Below, piece by piece: positions 21,856 to 32,290 of a stretch of 32,662 nucleotides of DNA. Below the pieces are notes generated by a model. It saw only the letters and a program-made list of their open reading frames with translations, did not search any database and was not told where the DNA came from. Source of the stretch: a virus; the IMG/VR virus record IMGVR_UViG_3300030430_001287, positions 2,346 through 35,007 of that record; one strand, given 5' to 3'. Made by a program: the position numbers and the translations under genes. The first letter of the stretch is position 1. Each line of letters begins with the position of its first letter.

Positions 21856-24800
21856 ATGGCTAAAAGACCACAAAAACGATCTGGTGATTTGCAGGCTCCG
21901 GCCCTCAATGCACCACAGTTGGGTGTCACTTCACAGCCTGTGGACACTCGTGTTACTCCAGCAGCAAACGCACCGCAGGCTCCACAGTTGTTGCCAGAGC
22001 CAGCCAAGCCTGACATGCAGGGTGCGAGAGACTTGGAAAACATGGGCCGTGCCTTGGGCGATCTGTCTAAGACACTGTTTGGTTACGCACAAGTCAGTAA
22101 GGAAAGAAGGACACAAGAGAAGAAAGACACTCGTGACGAGGCTCTGCGGAGACTCCGAGAGGGAGCAAAGCCCTTTGAGGAGATGCAGAAAAAGGGCGAC
22201 CTTACTGGTGCTACTCCTCCTCAGTTGAAGGGTGTCAGCATCGCTTACGGCACTTACGCGGTTGAGCAAGCAATGCTGGACTGGCAGCAGCAAGTTGAAA
22301 CTTTGCGAGCAGACCCCGGATATCTAAAAGCAGATGGCTGGCAGTCACACCTAAGCGAAATCCTGCAAAAACGATACAACGAGTTTGCGGGTCTTGTCAA
22401 AGCGGGTGGTCGGCCTGATGCTTTTAACCGTGCATTTAACAGGCTGGCAAAAAATGCCCAAGATCGAGTCCAAGCAGATCATGCACGTTGGTTGCAAGGG
22501 GCTGCGGAAGATAAGCGGCAGGAAGGCGTTCGTGGCGAAATTCGCATGATTTTGGGGAATGCTCTTGATGATGCAGACAGTTTTGATCTAACCACTCCAC
22601 AAGGAGAAGCCGATTACGCACGGGCAGTTACTGATCAACTCAATGTTTTGTTGCAGGACGGCTACGGGCAGACTTACTCTGAAGATGCTTATCCCACAGT
22701 CTTTGGCAAAGCCTTGATTGATCTTGCAGCAATGGAAGACTCGGTTACCGAAATTGCGTTGTTTGCTTTGAGCAACCCAGACCTTGGTGACCTGCTTCAG
22801 AATAACCAAGAAGTTCGTGAGTACTTCTTTGCCAATGAAAACAAAATTAATGATGTTCGATTAGCAGGCCGAGGTCGAACGGCACAGGCTCAGGTTACTG
22901 GCTACGCGGGAACAGTTGAAGCCAGACTGCTCGAAAGTTTTGGCAATGTCTTTAGTGTTGATGGTCGAGGTAAGGATTCACTTCCCGCAGCACTTGGTGG
23001 CGACCCTATTGCGATTATTTCTGGAATTATGGAAGAAGCGGAGCAAGGTAGTACGAACAACGTGACCTTTTCAATAGACGCTTCAGGCCTCAACGTGACT
23101 CTTCAATCTGTCCTTGACCCAACTAAAACAGCAACCATCAATATTAAAAATGCTTACGAGTCAGCAAGACAGACGGCAATCAACAACTTCATCGGGGACG
23201 CTGGTCCTGCGGCAGAAGCACTTGCGGCTGACAGGTTTGGAACAATTCCAAGATCAGTAGCCAAAATTCAATCCGGTATTGCTGCAATCCGTAGTTATAC
23301 ACCACTGGATGACCCAGAGGCGAACGCAAATGCTCTTAGACCAATTGCAGAGGCTTACGATCTTTGGGCTGCATACAACACTCGGATGCACTCTCGTCAA
23401 TTGACTACAGATGCGGGAGTTGGAGAACAGGGTGAGTTGCTGATGCGTGCAATCCACATGTTGGTGCGGCAACCTGAAAATGCACTCACAGTTCAAAACG
23501 CGGCAGCAAGAGTTTCCGATAGATTCCGTCGCTTAGAACAGGAACTTCCAAGCATTTCAACGGGTGCAACATTTAGCGAAGAACTTGCAAAACGAGTCAC
23601 ACCAGATCAAGAAGAAAATGGTGATGACTTGGTTATCAAGAGACTGGCTCAAGTCTTTATGTTCTTAGGAGGTTCGGACAATGCAGGTGATGGACTTCTA
23701 ATTACTCCTGATCAAGCCATTACTGACGCAATGGAGTTTTTGGAAAGCCAAACTTTCTTCGTTGGAGGAAGCCGTCAGTACTACGCAAATACACCAATCC
23801 AAATTGAAGACACTCGTAGAGTTTCCACAGGTGATTACACCAACAGAGACTTGGAGTTGGCTCAACGGCTGCTTGGGTCAGAGAAACCTGAGGGGCTAAT
23901 TGTTGAAGGCATTGCTAAAGGTCATGTTGGAGGATTTTTGACTGAAGACATGATTGCGGAGTACTCCGAAGGTTCTGATAAATTCAAAGTGCGTGCATTT
24001 GTTCCTGCGGACAGCAGCATGACTTCATTCAGGGTTGAAATGAAAGATGACTCGTATTTGGACAATGGCTCGACGTTTAGCATTGCCCAACTGATGGCGT
24101 ACAAAAAATCCTACCAACTTAAGTTGAAATATCCAAAGGGTCCGCCAGATCCAGAAAAAGTTCGACAAGGTAAAGAACTAGCCGAAACCTTGGCAATTGT
24201 AGACGCGCTTGATGACCCTAATGCAAGAGAAGAAGCAAGAAGGCAGGCATTTGCCGACGCAAACCGACGAACAGTACAACGCCGCGAGCAAGCCAAAAAA
24301 GATGCAGCAGATGAAGCAGAAAGAGAAAAAATTCAACGCGATTTTGACAACGCATTTATTGAAGAGGGCATGATTGCTCTCCTTTCTACTAGCCGTGAGG
24401 GCCGGACCATTTTGGCTGACACTCTTTCGTTGAGTGGACCAGATGTAACTGTGTTGCAACAGGTAGCCCCAGATGACTTTGGTGATCTTCAGCCCGGAGA
24501 AGTTACGCTTCCAGCCGGAGATGCACTAACTGCATTGAGGCGATTTAATGAGTCTCGGCTGCCTCAAGCAAAAGCCATCGCAGAACGAAAAGGTGGGTTG
24601 CCTGAACTGGCTCGGAGACTTTACGATAAGGACTTCCGAGGTAACCCACTGCAAGACGATAACTTTGATCTTCGGATGACTTTGACCTCTCCCGCAGCCT
24701 TGCTTGCTTACCAAGACTTGTCACAAGAAGTAAAGGAGGCATTGGGGGAAAACTTTGCGTGGATGGGCGATGCTTCAGTTCCACTGCCTGAAGTGTTTAG

Positions 24801-25368
24801 AGAACGGGCTTTGGTTGAGGGCAAACTAGGAACGATGGTCAGCCGACTCTTTTCTGGTCCCAATTACCTTGGGCGAGCCATTGGCGGCTCAGAAGGATCT
24901 GTTGTTGAAAGCATGATTCTTGCCAATATGATTGCAGAAGGCGACACTGAAGAAGAGATCGAAAATGTAATTCTTCGTCGCTTTGGTTACATCGAAGATG
25001 GCATGGTGCTGCCGGGAGAGCAGGGCAACTACAGAGCCAACGCTGGTCGTAGGGCTGTTCTTGTCCGCAGAATGCTGGCGGCTTCTCCTGAGGGACGAGC
25101 AGAGTTGCGTCGGGCTGAATCCCAGTTTGGAGACTCAAGTCCGAACAAACTGAAGACATACATCAACAGGGGCGAGTTCCTCACTCCAGAAGGAGAAACC
25201 GTATACGGAACCTTCCCGTTTAAGACAGAGGGTGCATACCGGGTTTACGCTGAAATGACTGATGAAGAACGGCGAATCCTTGGCAATCCGTTTTCGTTTA
25301 TGGCTGATCCTCGTAGCCTGTATCCCGATGTGTTCCCACAGCCTGAACCAAAAGAGGAAGATGAATGA
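21856..25368 (+). CDS. Internal virion/ejection protein C (T7 gp15-like)
   Basis: The product is 1170 aa, clearly longer than T7 gp15 (747). ATG 21856 has AAGGAACCA upstream. The N terminus is a Pro/Ala/Gln-rich basic arm (KRPQKRSGDLQAP) followed by long helical stretches rich in Gln, Ala, Glu and Arg, including a charged coiled-coil-like section around residues 790-830. It has no transmembrane segment or enzyme motif. Identification rests on gene order (gp14, then gp15, gp16) and composition. It should form part of the ejected periplasmic tube. Compared with T7, the extra 400 residues are unexplained. Confidence 0.82.
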   Translation: MAKRPQKRSGDLQAPALNAPQLGVTSQPVDTRVTPAANAPQAPQLLPEPAKPDMQGARDLENMGRALGDLSKTLFGYAQVSKERRTQEKKDTRDEALRRLREGAKPFEEMQKKGDLTGATPPQLKGVSIAYGTYAVEQAMLDWQQQVETLRADPGYLKADGWQSHLSEILQKRYNEFAGLVKAGGRPDAFNRAFNRLAKNAQDRVQADHARWLQGAAEDKRQEGVRGEIRMILGNALDDADSFDLTTPQGEADYARAVTDQLNVLLQDGYGQTYSEDAYPTVFGKALIDLAAMEDSVTEIALFALSNPDLGDLLQNNQEVREYFFANENKINDVRLAGRGRTAQAQVTGYAGTVEARLLESFGNVFSVDGRGKDSLPAALGGDPIAIISGIMEEAEQGSTNNVTFSIDASGLNVTLQSVLDPTKTATINIKNAYESARQTAINNFIGDAGPAAEALAADRFGTIPRSVAKIQSGIAAIRSYTPLDDPEANANALRPIAEAYDLWAAYNTRMHSRQLTTDAGVGEQGELLMRAIHMLVRQPENALTVQNAAARVSDRFRRLEQELPSISTGATFSEELAKRVTPDQEENGDDLVIKRLAQVFMFLGGSDNAGDGLLITPDQAITDAMEFLESQTFFVGGSRQYYANTPIQIEDTRRVSTGDYTNRDLELAQRLLGSEKPEGLIVEGIAKGHVGGFLTEDMIAEYSEGSDKFKVRAFVPADSSMTSFRVEMKDDSYLDNGSTFSIAQLMAYKKSYQLKLKYPKGPPDPEKVRQGKELAETLAIVDALDDPNAREEARRQAFADANRRTVQRREQAKKDAADEAEREKIQRDFDNAFIEEGMIALLSTSREGRTILADTLSLSGPDVTVLQQVAPDDFGDLQPGEVTLPAGDALTALRRFNESRLPQAKAIAERKGGLPELARRLYDKDFRGNPLQDDNFDLRMTLTSPAALLAYQDLSQEVKEALGENFAWMGDASVPLPEVFRERALVEGKLGTMVSRLFSGPNYLGRAIGGSEGSVVESMILANMIAEGDTEEEIENVILRRFGYIEDGMVLPGEQGNYRANAGRRAVLVRRMLAASPEGRAELRRAESQFGDSSPNKLKTYINRGEFLTPEGETVYGTFPFKTEGAYRVYAEMTDEERRILGNPFSFMADPRSLYPDVFPQPEPKEEDE

Positions 25369-28300
25369 GTCGGTTACAGTTTGAACTAACTCGGCAGGCC
25401 ACACAGCCAAGCCTTATACCTCCACCTCAACCAACTCAGCGGGAACGAGAGTCGGTAGGCATTAGCCCATCCTTGCTGACTCGTCAAGCATTGATTAGTG
25501 CAAACAATCGTGCCCCCAACTCGCCCCTTAATCGCAACATGTCATTCTTTGACAAGATTGGTCGGGCACTGCTTACTGAGACAGCGACAGCCAACGTGAT
25601 TCGAGATATCTCGACTTACGGATTCTTTGATGATCGGTTTACCGAAGACCCTGACTTTTTTGTCACAGATGCAATGATGGATCGGTATGCATCAGACATT
25701 CCTAAAAACAACAGAGATCGGTTGAGGTCCGCAGGGTCTAGCAACTTTCTTGAGTTCTTGAATCAAGTCAATGACGTTCGGTTCAACATTCAGTCACGCG
25801 ATCAAATGCTTCGTGGTGGTGGCTTGGAAACCTTTGGTGGTATGGCTGCAATTATGCTTGGACACGCAGCCGAACTCGTCCCCTTGACCATTGGTGCTAA
25901 CTTTGTTCTTGGCCCTACGGGCAGTCTTACCACACTGGCAAACCGTGTCAAAACTGTTAACAGTGCATATCGAACGGCAATGTCGGGTCGTTCATTAGCA
26001 TCTGTGGCGGCAAAGGGAACTGATCTGACTTTACGACAACAAGGTGCGATAAGAGGCTTGCAACTTATGGCTTTTGTTGATGCCCCGCGTGAAGCAATCT
26101 TGTTTTCTTCAGACAAAACACTTCGGCCTATTGACGCAATTATGGCAATCGGGCTGTCAGGCACAATCGGTGCAGGTCTTGGTTATCTAAAGCCTCGGTG
26201 GATGTTGGGCGACGTTGGTAAAACAGTACAGAGTGCAGCAGAAGAAATGGCCCGCGAAGCGGTTGCAGATGGTCTAGCAAGAGCGTTGCCTGAAGCCTCG
26301 GAAGCCATCAAAGATGTCGTAAAAGTCAATGCAAAGGCTCGTCGGTCTGCCGCTCGTCGCATGAACGACGCAAAAGTTTTTCGTGAAACTGAACTGCCCA
26401 AGATTGTTGATGAACTGGCAAAGTTGTCTGATGATGAGATTCGGGCTGCTGCACGCTCTGCTGGAATCAACCTTCGTAGGACTGTGGACAACACATCTGC
26501 GTTCCGTTCAGCCCTTGCCAAAGAACTTCGCAAAATTGATGGCATGGATGCCAAGCAACTCCGAGCATACGGTCGAAAAACTGGAGCCAAGGTTACACCT
26601 GTACAGCGAGCCAAAATCTCCCGTGACGTAGAGAACATGCCGGAAAGCACTCTTCGTGAAACGTACCGCCGTGAAATTGGTGATCCGAGTTTGCCGGGAA
26701 TCCGAGGCCGTAGGGCAAAAGTCAAGAAACTCAAAGCGAACCTCAAAGAGCGGTTGATCGCTAAGGCAGAAGAAGAAGCAGCAGCCACAACACGCAAAGC
26801 AGTGCGAGATGCTGCACGGGCTAGAATTGAAAAGTCCGTGGGTCGTACTACTACTGTGCCACGTTCAATGTTTGACGTTCGCAGGAGTGTAACTAGGCGA
26901 ACTCAAAATAAACGACTGAAGGACTACCTCAACGCACGACGCATTATTGATGAAACAGAAGCCACCGAAGAAATGGTGAAGCAGCAGGTCATGCGTAACC
27001 TTGAGAAAGCCACACTTAATCAACTCAAACGAGTTGCGGGTCTTCGTAAGGTTTTGAATCGAGACGAGTTGATCAATCCCAAAACTGGCAAACAGTTTTC
27101 CAAGAAAAAGCAAAAAGAAATCTTGAAGGAGCGGATTGCCGAGTGGGAGCAAAAGAACTTCAACCGTGAAGAACCATTTAGCGGCATTGATGAACTTCGG
27201 ATTGATGATGACATCTTGAATCCGTTGCGTGCATCTGGTGAAGCCGCAGTTGATGGGGCCGGTGTTAAGAGAGCGATCCGCCGACAAAAAGAAAAAGCCC
27301 TTCGTGCCAAGCCCAACCAAAAAGACCCGTCAGGGGGTCCAAGTGAGCGGGGTGTCGGGCCAGAAGTATCAGTGGATGACCTTGCCGAAGGTTTGACTAC
27401 TGCTCGTAAAACTGTGGATCGTAAGGGTGTACGAGAGTCAATCGCACGGTTTATCAATGGTCAACACAAAGGGGAGTGGGGTCCATCTAAGTGGTGGAGC
27501 ATCATTACGGCCCCAATCTCTGCACGCTTTCAAGGATCGTCGGTTCAGGAACTTAGAGACTTTGGTCTTCTGTTCTTTGAAAACATGGGTCTTGGTCCGA
27601 TGAACATCACAACAGTGGTTCGTCACCGTCACGATGCCATCCTGTACCGAATGCAGTCCAAACTGAACGAGGCTATAGAGATGGCGGCAAAGGAAGGTAG
27701 GAAACTTGATCCTGAAGAAGTCGTACGAACTCACCGGATTACTCCTGCTTCTGAACTAAAAGACCTGCCTGCACCTGAGCGTCTTGCCATTCAAGGCATT
27801 CGTGAGGTGTACGAGGATCTTGCCAAGTATGCCAAACAGTACGGAGTTCTCCCTGATGAACTGGCAGACAACCCTCAGTACTTCACTCGTATCTACAAAC
27901 AAACTGAGGCTGCAAAGTACAACAAAGATGATTTGGTTAGTTACTTTGAGCGTGCAATCCTAAGCCACCCCAATGCCACAAAGTTTGGGTCTAACAAGGT
28001 TGTAACCATAGAAGGCAAAGAGATTTCTGTAGCCCGCACGGCTGCTCAACGAATCGTTGACTTCATGACGGACCCAATTGGCAAGTCAAGTTACAAGAAC
28101 ACCAAGGGCTGGATTGCTCGTAACAAAGAATCCTTGATGCGAGACTTGGGCAATGACCAAGAAGAACTGATTGATCAAATGCTGAAGATGGCTGGTGGTG
28201 AAATGCATGACCCAGTTGTCTCGTCAGGCCGCCGTCGTATTGCCATGAATGAAGGCTATGTCGGTGAAGCAGATATGGGCCAGTTGTCTGGTGTACGCAT

Positions 28301-29951
28301 TTCTGACTTCTTCCAAAACGATCCAAGTCAAATTGTCTCCCAATACACTCAACGACTAATCGGTGCAATTGAGATTCGCAAGGGTTTGCAGGTCATGGCT
28401 CAAAAGCATCCCAACACATTCGGCAAACTTCCGGGTGCGGCTGATGGGTCAATGTCGGTTGACGAAGTAACAGCACACCTTTCTAAGTACGCCGACAGCA
28501 ACCGAACCGCAGACTTCATTGAAGAAAATGTGTCTATGTGGTGGCGTGCTACTACTGGTATGCCCATCTACAGAGAAGCGAAAGGGTCAACTCTTCGGAG
28601 TGTGCTGTTTATGCAAAGCCTTGGTCAGTCCACTATTGGTGGGTATCTTGGCCTTGCCCAGTTGCCTGAAATCGGCAATGTCATGATTCAGAATAGTTTG
28701 CGATCTGCAATGACACAGTTTGACATTGGAGAAATGCGTAAAACCCTTTTCTTAGGTCTTCGCAGGGCTAAGGGTCTTCCCGGCCTAGAACCAGTGGATC
28801 GTTTGGGTCGAGCCTTGTACACCCATACGGCTGTGGGTATTGATTACGACAACGCCAACCATGTGATTCGCCGTCTTGACGATATGGGATTTGATGGGCA
28901 CTTACGTCAAGCCTCCAAGCCTGAAAGGTTTGTGGACTGGGCACGGGAAGTGTCAATGCTGCACCCACTTGCCATTATCCCAATGGACACGTTTTTGCGA
29001 CGATGGGGTGTCAAGTCAACCTTCCAGCACTTTGTAGATATTGCGTACAAGTTTGATCCTGATGCTGGCCCTGTCCTGCAAAGATCATTCTGGCGTGATG
29101 ATGTTCGACGCTTTGGTCAACTGGGTATTGACGAAAACATGGCAAAACGTATTGCCAAAGAACTTCGCCGTCCAGACGTAGTTGAGGTAATCGAAACACC
29201 TTTGGGTATTCGAGCGATGGATGTCAACTTTGAAAAGATCGTGGATCAAGGTGCGTATGACGCTTTGATTCTCGGCATGCGTCGGAAGATGGACAGCCTT
29301 GTGCAGCGTCAGCAGTTTACTGATATGCCGGGATGGGTCAGCATGAACCCTGTGATCCGCTCGTTGATGCAGTTCCGAGTCTTTACCCTTGCTTCCAAAT
29401 CGAAACAGTTGGCTGCTGGTATTGCTCGCGGTGATGCCACAGAAGCCGCCAATATGGTTGCATCAGCAGGCTTGGGCTACCTGTCTTACCTTGGCTTGAC
29501 CTACGCCCGATCCTTCTCGGTTCCCCCAGAAGAGTTTGATGCATGGATTGCCGAACGGACCAGTTTTGAAAACACATGGAAGTCTGCGATTGTTCGTAGT
29601 AGTTACTCCAGCATTCTCCCAATGTTGATTGACACTGGAGCAATGGCAATGGGCGGTGCTGGCATCATTCCCGGCAAAGAGCCAATCTTCAACAAATACA
29701 TCCGAAACACTGAAGGCAACTTGAATGTCTTGACTGGATCGGTTGCTTGGGGTATTGGTCAACGGTTTGGCTCAGTGCTTCAAGGAACGCTAGGCAACAT
29801 TCTCAGTGACAAGAATGACTGGAGTAAACAAGACCTCCGAGACATTCAGGCGTTGATTCCTCTTCTCAAACTACCCGTATTGGAACAGATCATCTCTGCG
29901 GGCATCAGTAACACTAACCTCATTGATCGTGACGGGAGTACTAGTAGATAA
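25365..29951 (+). CDS. Internal virion/ejection protein D (T7 gp16-like)
   Basis: The product is 1528 aa, against 1318 in T7; ATGA overlap with the previous gene. The N terminus is Pro/Gln/Arg-rich and lacks the soluble-lytic-transglycosylase domain that opens T7 gp16. Hydrophobic segments occur at about 160-195 (LETFGGMAAIMLGHAAELV) and 250-275. A strongly basic, helical central region (about 300-600) contains four units resembling helix-extended-helix (SAP/LEM-type) DNA-binding repeats near 347-385, 390-428, 425-468 and 543-590. The C-terminal half is mixed, with aromatic segments. Expected role: ejected with the genome, spanning the inner membrane and helping DNA translocation. Confidence 0.85.
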   Translation: MSRLQFELTRQATQPSLIPPPQPTQRERESVGISPSLLTRQALISANNRAPNSPLNRNMSFFDKIGRALLTETATANVIRDISTYGFFDDRFTEDPDFFVTDAMMDRYASDIPKNNRDRLRSAGSSNFLEFLNQVNDVRFNIQSRDQMLRGGGLETFGGMAAIMLGHAAELVPLTIGANFVLGPTGSLTTLANRVKTVNSAYRTAMSGRSLASVAAKGTDLTLRQQGAIRGLQLMAFVDAPREAILFSSDKTLRPIDAIMAIGLSGTIGAGLGYLKPRWMLGDVGKTVQSAAEEMAREAVADGLARALPEASEAIKDVVKVNAKARRSAARRMNDAKVFRETELPKIVDELAKLSDDEIRAAARSAGINLRRTVDNTSAFRSALAKELRKIDGMDAKQLRAYGRKTGAKVTPVQRAKISRDVENMPESTLRETYRREIGDPSLPGIRGRRAKVKKLKANLKERLIAKAEEEAAATTRKAVRDAARARIEKSVGRTTTVPRSMFDVRRSVTRRTQNKRLKDYLNARRIIDETEATEEMVKQQVMRNLEKATLNQLKRVAGLRKVLNRDELINPKTGKQFSKKKQKEILKERIAEWEQKNFNREEPFSGIDELRIDDDILNPLRASGEAAVDGAGVKRAIRRQKEKALRAKPNQKDPSGGPSERGVGPEVSVDDLAEGLTTARKTVDRKGVRESIARFINGQHKGEWGPSKWWSIITAPISARFQGSSVQELRDFGLLFFENMGLGPMNITTVVRHRHDAILYRMQSKLNEAIEMAAKEGRKLDPEEVVRTHRITPASELKDLPAPERLAIQGIREVYEDLAKYAKQYGVLPDELADNPQYFTRIYKQTEAAKYNKDDLVSYFERAILSHPNATKFGSNKVVTIEGKEISVARTAAQRIVDFMTDPIGKSSYKNTKGWIARNKESLMRDLGNDQEELIDQMLKMAGGEMHDPVVSSGRRRIAMNEGYVGEADMGQLSGVRISDFFQNDPSQIVSQYTQRLIGAIEIRKGLQVMAQKHPNTFGKLPGAADGSMSVDEVTAHLSKYADSNRTADFIEENVSMWWRATTGMPIYREAKGSTLRSVLFMQSLGQSTIGGYLGLAQLPEIGNVMIQNSLRSAMTQFDIGEMRKTLFLGLRRAKGLPGLEPVDRLGRALYTHTAVGIDYDNANHVIRRLDDMGFDGHLRQASKPERFVDWAREVSMLHPLAIIPMDTFLRRWGVKSTFQHFVDIAYKFDPDAGPVLQRSFWRDDVRRFGQLGIDENMAKRIAKELRRPDVVEVIETPLGIRAMDVNFEKIVDQGAYDALILGMRRKMDSLVQRQQFTDMPGWVSMNPVIRSLMQFRVFTLASKSKQLAAGIARGDATEAANMVASAGLGYLSYLGLTYARSFSVPPEEFDAWIAERTSFENTWKSAIVRSSYSSILPMLIDTGAMAMGGAGIIPGKEPIFNKYIRNTEGNLNVLTGSVAWGIGQRFGSVLQGTLGNILSDKNDWSKQDLRDIQALIPLLKLPVLEQIISAGISNTNLIDRDGSTSR

Positions 29952-32290
29952 TGGCACTTTCATTCATTGAAGTAAACCCCACAACCGGTGGGCAAACAGT
30001 TTACAGCAACATCAACCTTCAGTTTGTTAGCACTGAAGACATCTTTGTGACCATCAAAAAAGCAGATGGCGAAGTAATTAACCTGACCTCGACTCAATAC
30101 GAAGTCACTACCTCACCAACACTTACAGTCACGATTACTGATTCAGCAGTAAGTAGTGCTATTGTGGTCAATGACACAATCCGTATTTTCCGAGACACAG
30201 ATGTATCTTCACCTGCTCGGATCTTTTCAAACGGATCGGTTCTCAAAGCGTCTGACCTCAACGCCAACCACAATCAGATTCTGTTTGCCCAGCAAGAAAA
30301 CGATGAACTCGGTATTGGCGATGCGTTGCAGAAAGATGCTTCAGGTGCATTCTGGGATGCGACTAACCTAAACATTCGGAATGTTCTTGATGCTGTTGAG
30401 TCAAGCGATGCGGTCACGCTGGGTCAAGTAAACGCCGCGTTGGCTTCAGCGGGTAGCGTTCCGTCTGTACCGCAATCCTACAGCACTGCTTCTGGCACAC
30501 TGTTGAATGGAGCAATCAGCGGTAGCGACACAGTTTTTGATATGACTCCGCCGCCAACCTCTGAGTTTGAGCAGACGTTCATTGTTGAAATTGATGGTGT
30601 CATCCAACGGCCCAATGATGACTACACGGTTACTACAGGAACTACGGTGGGAACACTGAGAATCCTTGGTGCTGATGTTAGAACTCAAAGCATTGTGGTC
30701 ACCAACTTTGGCTTGTCTCGTCAGGTCTTTGACTTCCCATCGACTGGTCAGGCTGTTACTTCTACCACCACTCCTCTTACGCTTCAAGGCCATCCTTCGC
30801 AGACCGCCTGCATTTTCGTTGTGGAGCAAAGTGATGGCGATGACATCTTTTGTGTGAACAATGATCATGTCATTGTAAACGGCTACGGAACTACTACACC
30901 TTTCACTGTAAAGCAGAACATAGACGGTGTAACCACAATCGCAAGATTCCAAAACGCTGCTGGACAAACCGTACACCATTTCAAAGATCCCACAGAAGCA
31001 AGTGGAGGGGGGTCTGCGTTTTACGAAATCCATGATCAAAACACTGTTAATGCAGGCTTGGATCATATGTTGATTCTGCGTCGAACTGCCGTAAACGATG
31101 CCAACAACAGCGAGCGTGGTTCGTTCTTTATTTGTAAGGGCAACGACGGTGCAGGTTCCCCGTCTGGCGGTACAGGCAGAGATCTCTTCAAAATTACACA
31201 AAACGGAAAAGTAGAAATCACAGCAGTTGATGACACCATTGCTGGTGAGGAAGATAATGTAGCAGCACTATTGGTCCGCTACCACCACACCACATTAAAT
31301 GATCCGGCTAATTACATCTCTTGTTTAGCAGCAAACGGTAAATCAAGATTTACAGTTGGGTATGGAAATTCTACTACTGGCCTTGGTTTTAACTTGGGAA
31401 CAGGTACAGATAACACAACCACTACTGTAAATATTGGAAACCGTGATCCCGATGGAGATAACTTGCACCAACTTAGGTGTTTTGCAAAACCCGAATCAGA
31501 CGGTGTAAGCGGCAATGCAAACACTGTTCCGTACTACCGATTTATTCTTCAAGGAAACAAAGCAAGCAACAATCGTCGGGGCATGTGCGAACTTAATGCA
31601 ATGGCTCAAAACTCTGGTGAGGCTTTGTTGGTGCGAACTGTGTCTAGCAATAGCAACAACAGCAAACTAATTGAGTTGAACTACGACGGCAACATTCTGA
31701 TTCAGGATGTCGTTAAGAACAGAACAAAAGATGCAAATTCAGTTCTCCGCAAAGATGAAGCAGGGCGTGCAGCGGACTACACAATTATTGCAAATTACAC
31801 CGATCAAGTAATTGTTCAAAACACCAACAGCAGTCCATCTGGACAATCCTCATTTACAAACAGTGCGTTAGATACTAATTCTTACGCTGTTGTTCAAAGA
31901 ACAAGTTTTCCCGGCACAACAATTACTGAATCAAACGGCGTCATTACAGTTCCAGCAGGAAAATATTTAGTGCGTTGCGATGTAGTAAGTAGAACTCAAG
32001 CCAACGAAACTCTAGCGTTCAGTCACACAGTTACGTTGTTAAAAGATGGGGCTGCTGTTAATTCTACTCGCACTTCGGGCGGCACACGAGTACTCAATTT
32101 AAGTCCAGATGTCCAACATGCGATGACTTTTACTTACACTGAAATACTCGATACTTCAAGTTCTGGAGCAACAACTACTTATCAATTGCAGGCTCAACAC
32201 GATGGTGAAGGTTTGAATCAATTTCAAAGCCCTGCTCAAACTGTATTCCAAACAAAAGTGTTCACCTTCCACAATATTGGAGAATCTTAA
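29951..32290 (+). CDS. Tail fibre protein (T7 gp17-like N terminus, C1q-like C terminus)
   Basis: The product is 779 aa; starts in a TAATG overlap. The first about 170 residues are a T7 gp17-type tail-attachment domain (FVSTEDIFVTIKKADGE, later LKASDLNANHNQILFAQQE, the usual end of this domain). The middle is a repetitive beta-rich shaft of Asn/Thr/Gly-rich strands. The last about 150 residues (from FPGTTITESNGVITVPAGKY) have the alternating strands of a C1q/TNF-like jelly roll, probably the receptor-binding tip. The C-terminal third is visibly more A/T-rich than the rest, as often seen in recently exchanged fibre tips. Confidence 0.93.
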   Translation: MALSFIEVNPTTGGQTVYSNINLQFVSTEDIFVTIKKADGEVINLTSTQYEVTTSPTLTVTITDSAVSSAIVVNDTIRIFRDTDVSSPARIFSNGSVLKASDLNANHNQILFAQQENDELGIGDALQKDASGAFWDATNLNIRNVLDAVESSDAVTLGQVNAALASAGSVPSVPQSYSTASGTLLNGAISGSDTVFDMTPPPTSEFEQTFIVEIDGVIQRPNDDYTVTTGTTVGTLRILGADVRTQSIVVTNFGLSRQVFDFPSTGQAVTSTTTPLTLQGHPSQTACIFVVEQSDGDDIFCVNNDHVIVNGYGTTTPFTVKQNIDGVTTIARFQNAAGQTVHHFKDPTEASGGGSAFYEIHDQNTVNAGLDHMLILRRTAVNDANNSERGSFFICKGNDGAGSPSGGTGRDLFKITQNGKVEITAVDDTIAGEEDNVAALLVRYHHTTLNDPANYISCLAANGKSRFTVGYGNSTTGLGFNLGTGTDNTTTTVNIGNRDPDGDNLHQLRCFAKPESDGVSGNANTVPYYRFILQGNKASNNRRGMCELNAMAQNSGEALLVRTVSSNSNNSKLIELNYDGNILIQDVVKNRTKDANSVLRKDEAGRAADYTIIANYTDQVIVQNTNSSPSGQSSFTNSALDTNSYAVVQRTSFPGTTITESNGVITVPAGKYLVRCDVVSRTQANETLAFSHTVTLLKDGAAVNSTRTSGGTRVLNLSPDVQHAMTFTYTEILDTSSSGATTTYQLQAQHDGEGLNQFQSPAQTVFQTKVFTFHNIGES

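Noticed and set aside
26183-26797. Antisense open frame of 204 aa inside the gp16-like gene
   Set aside because: Shadow of an Arg/Ala-rich coding region; composition follows the opposite frame and no ribosome-binding site is present.
30446-31201. Antisense open frame of 251 aa inside the tail fibre gene
   Set aside because: Low-complexity Cys/Ser/Arg mixture typical of a reverse shadow of Thr/Asn/Gly-rich fibre sequence.
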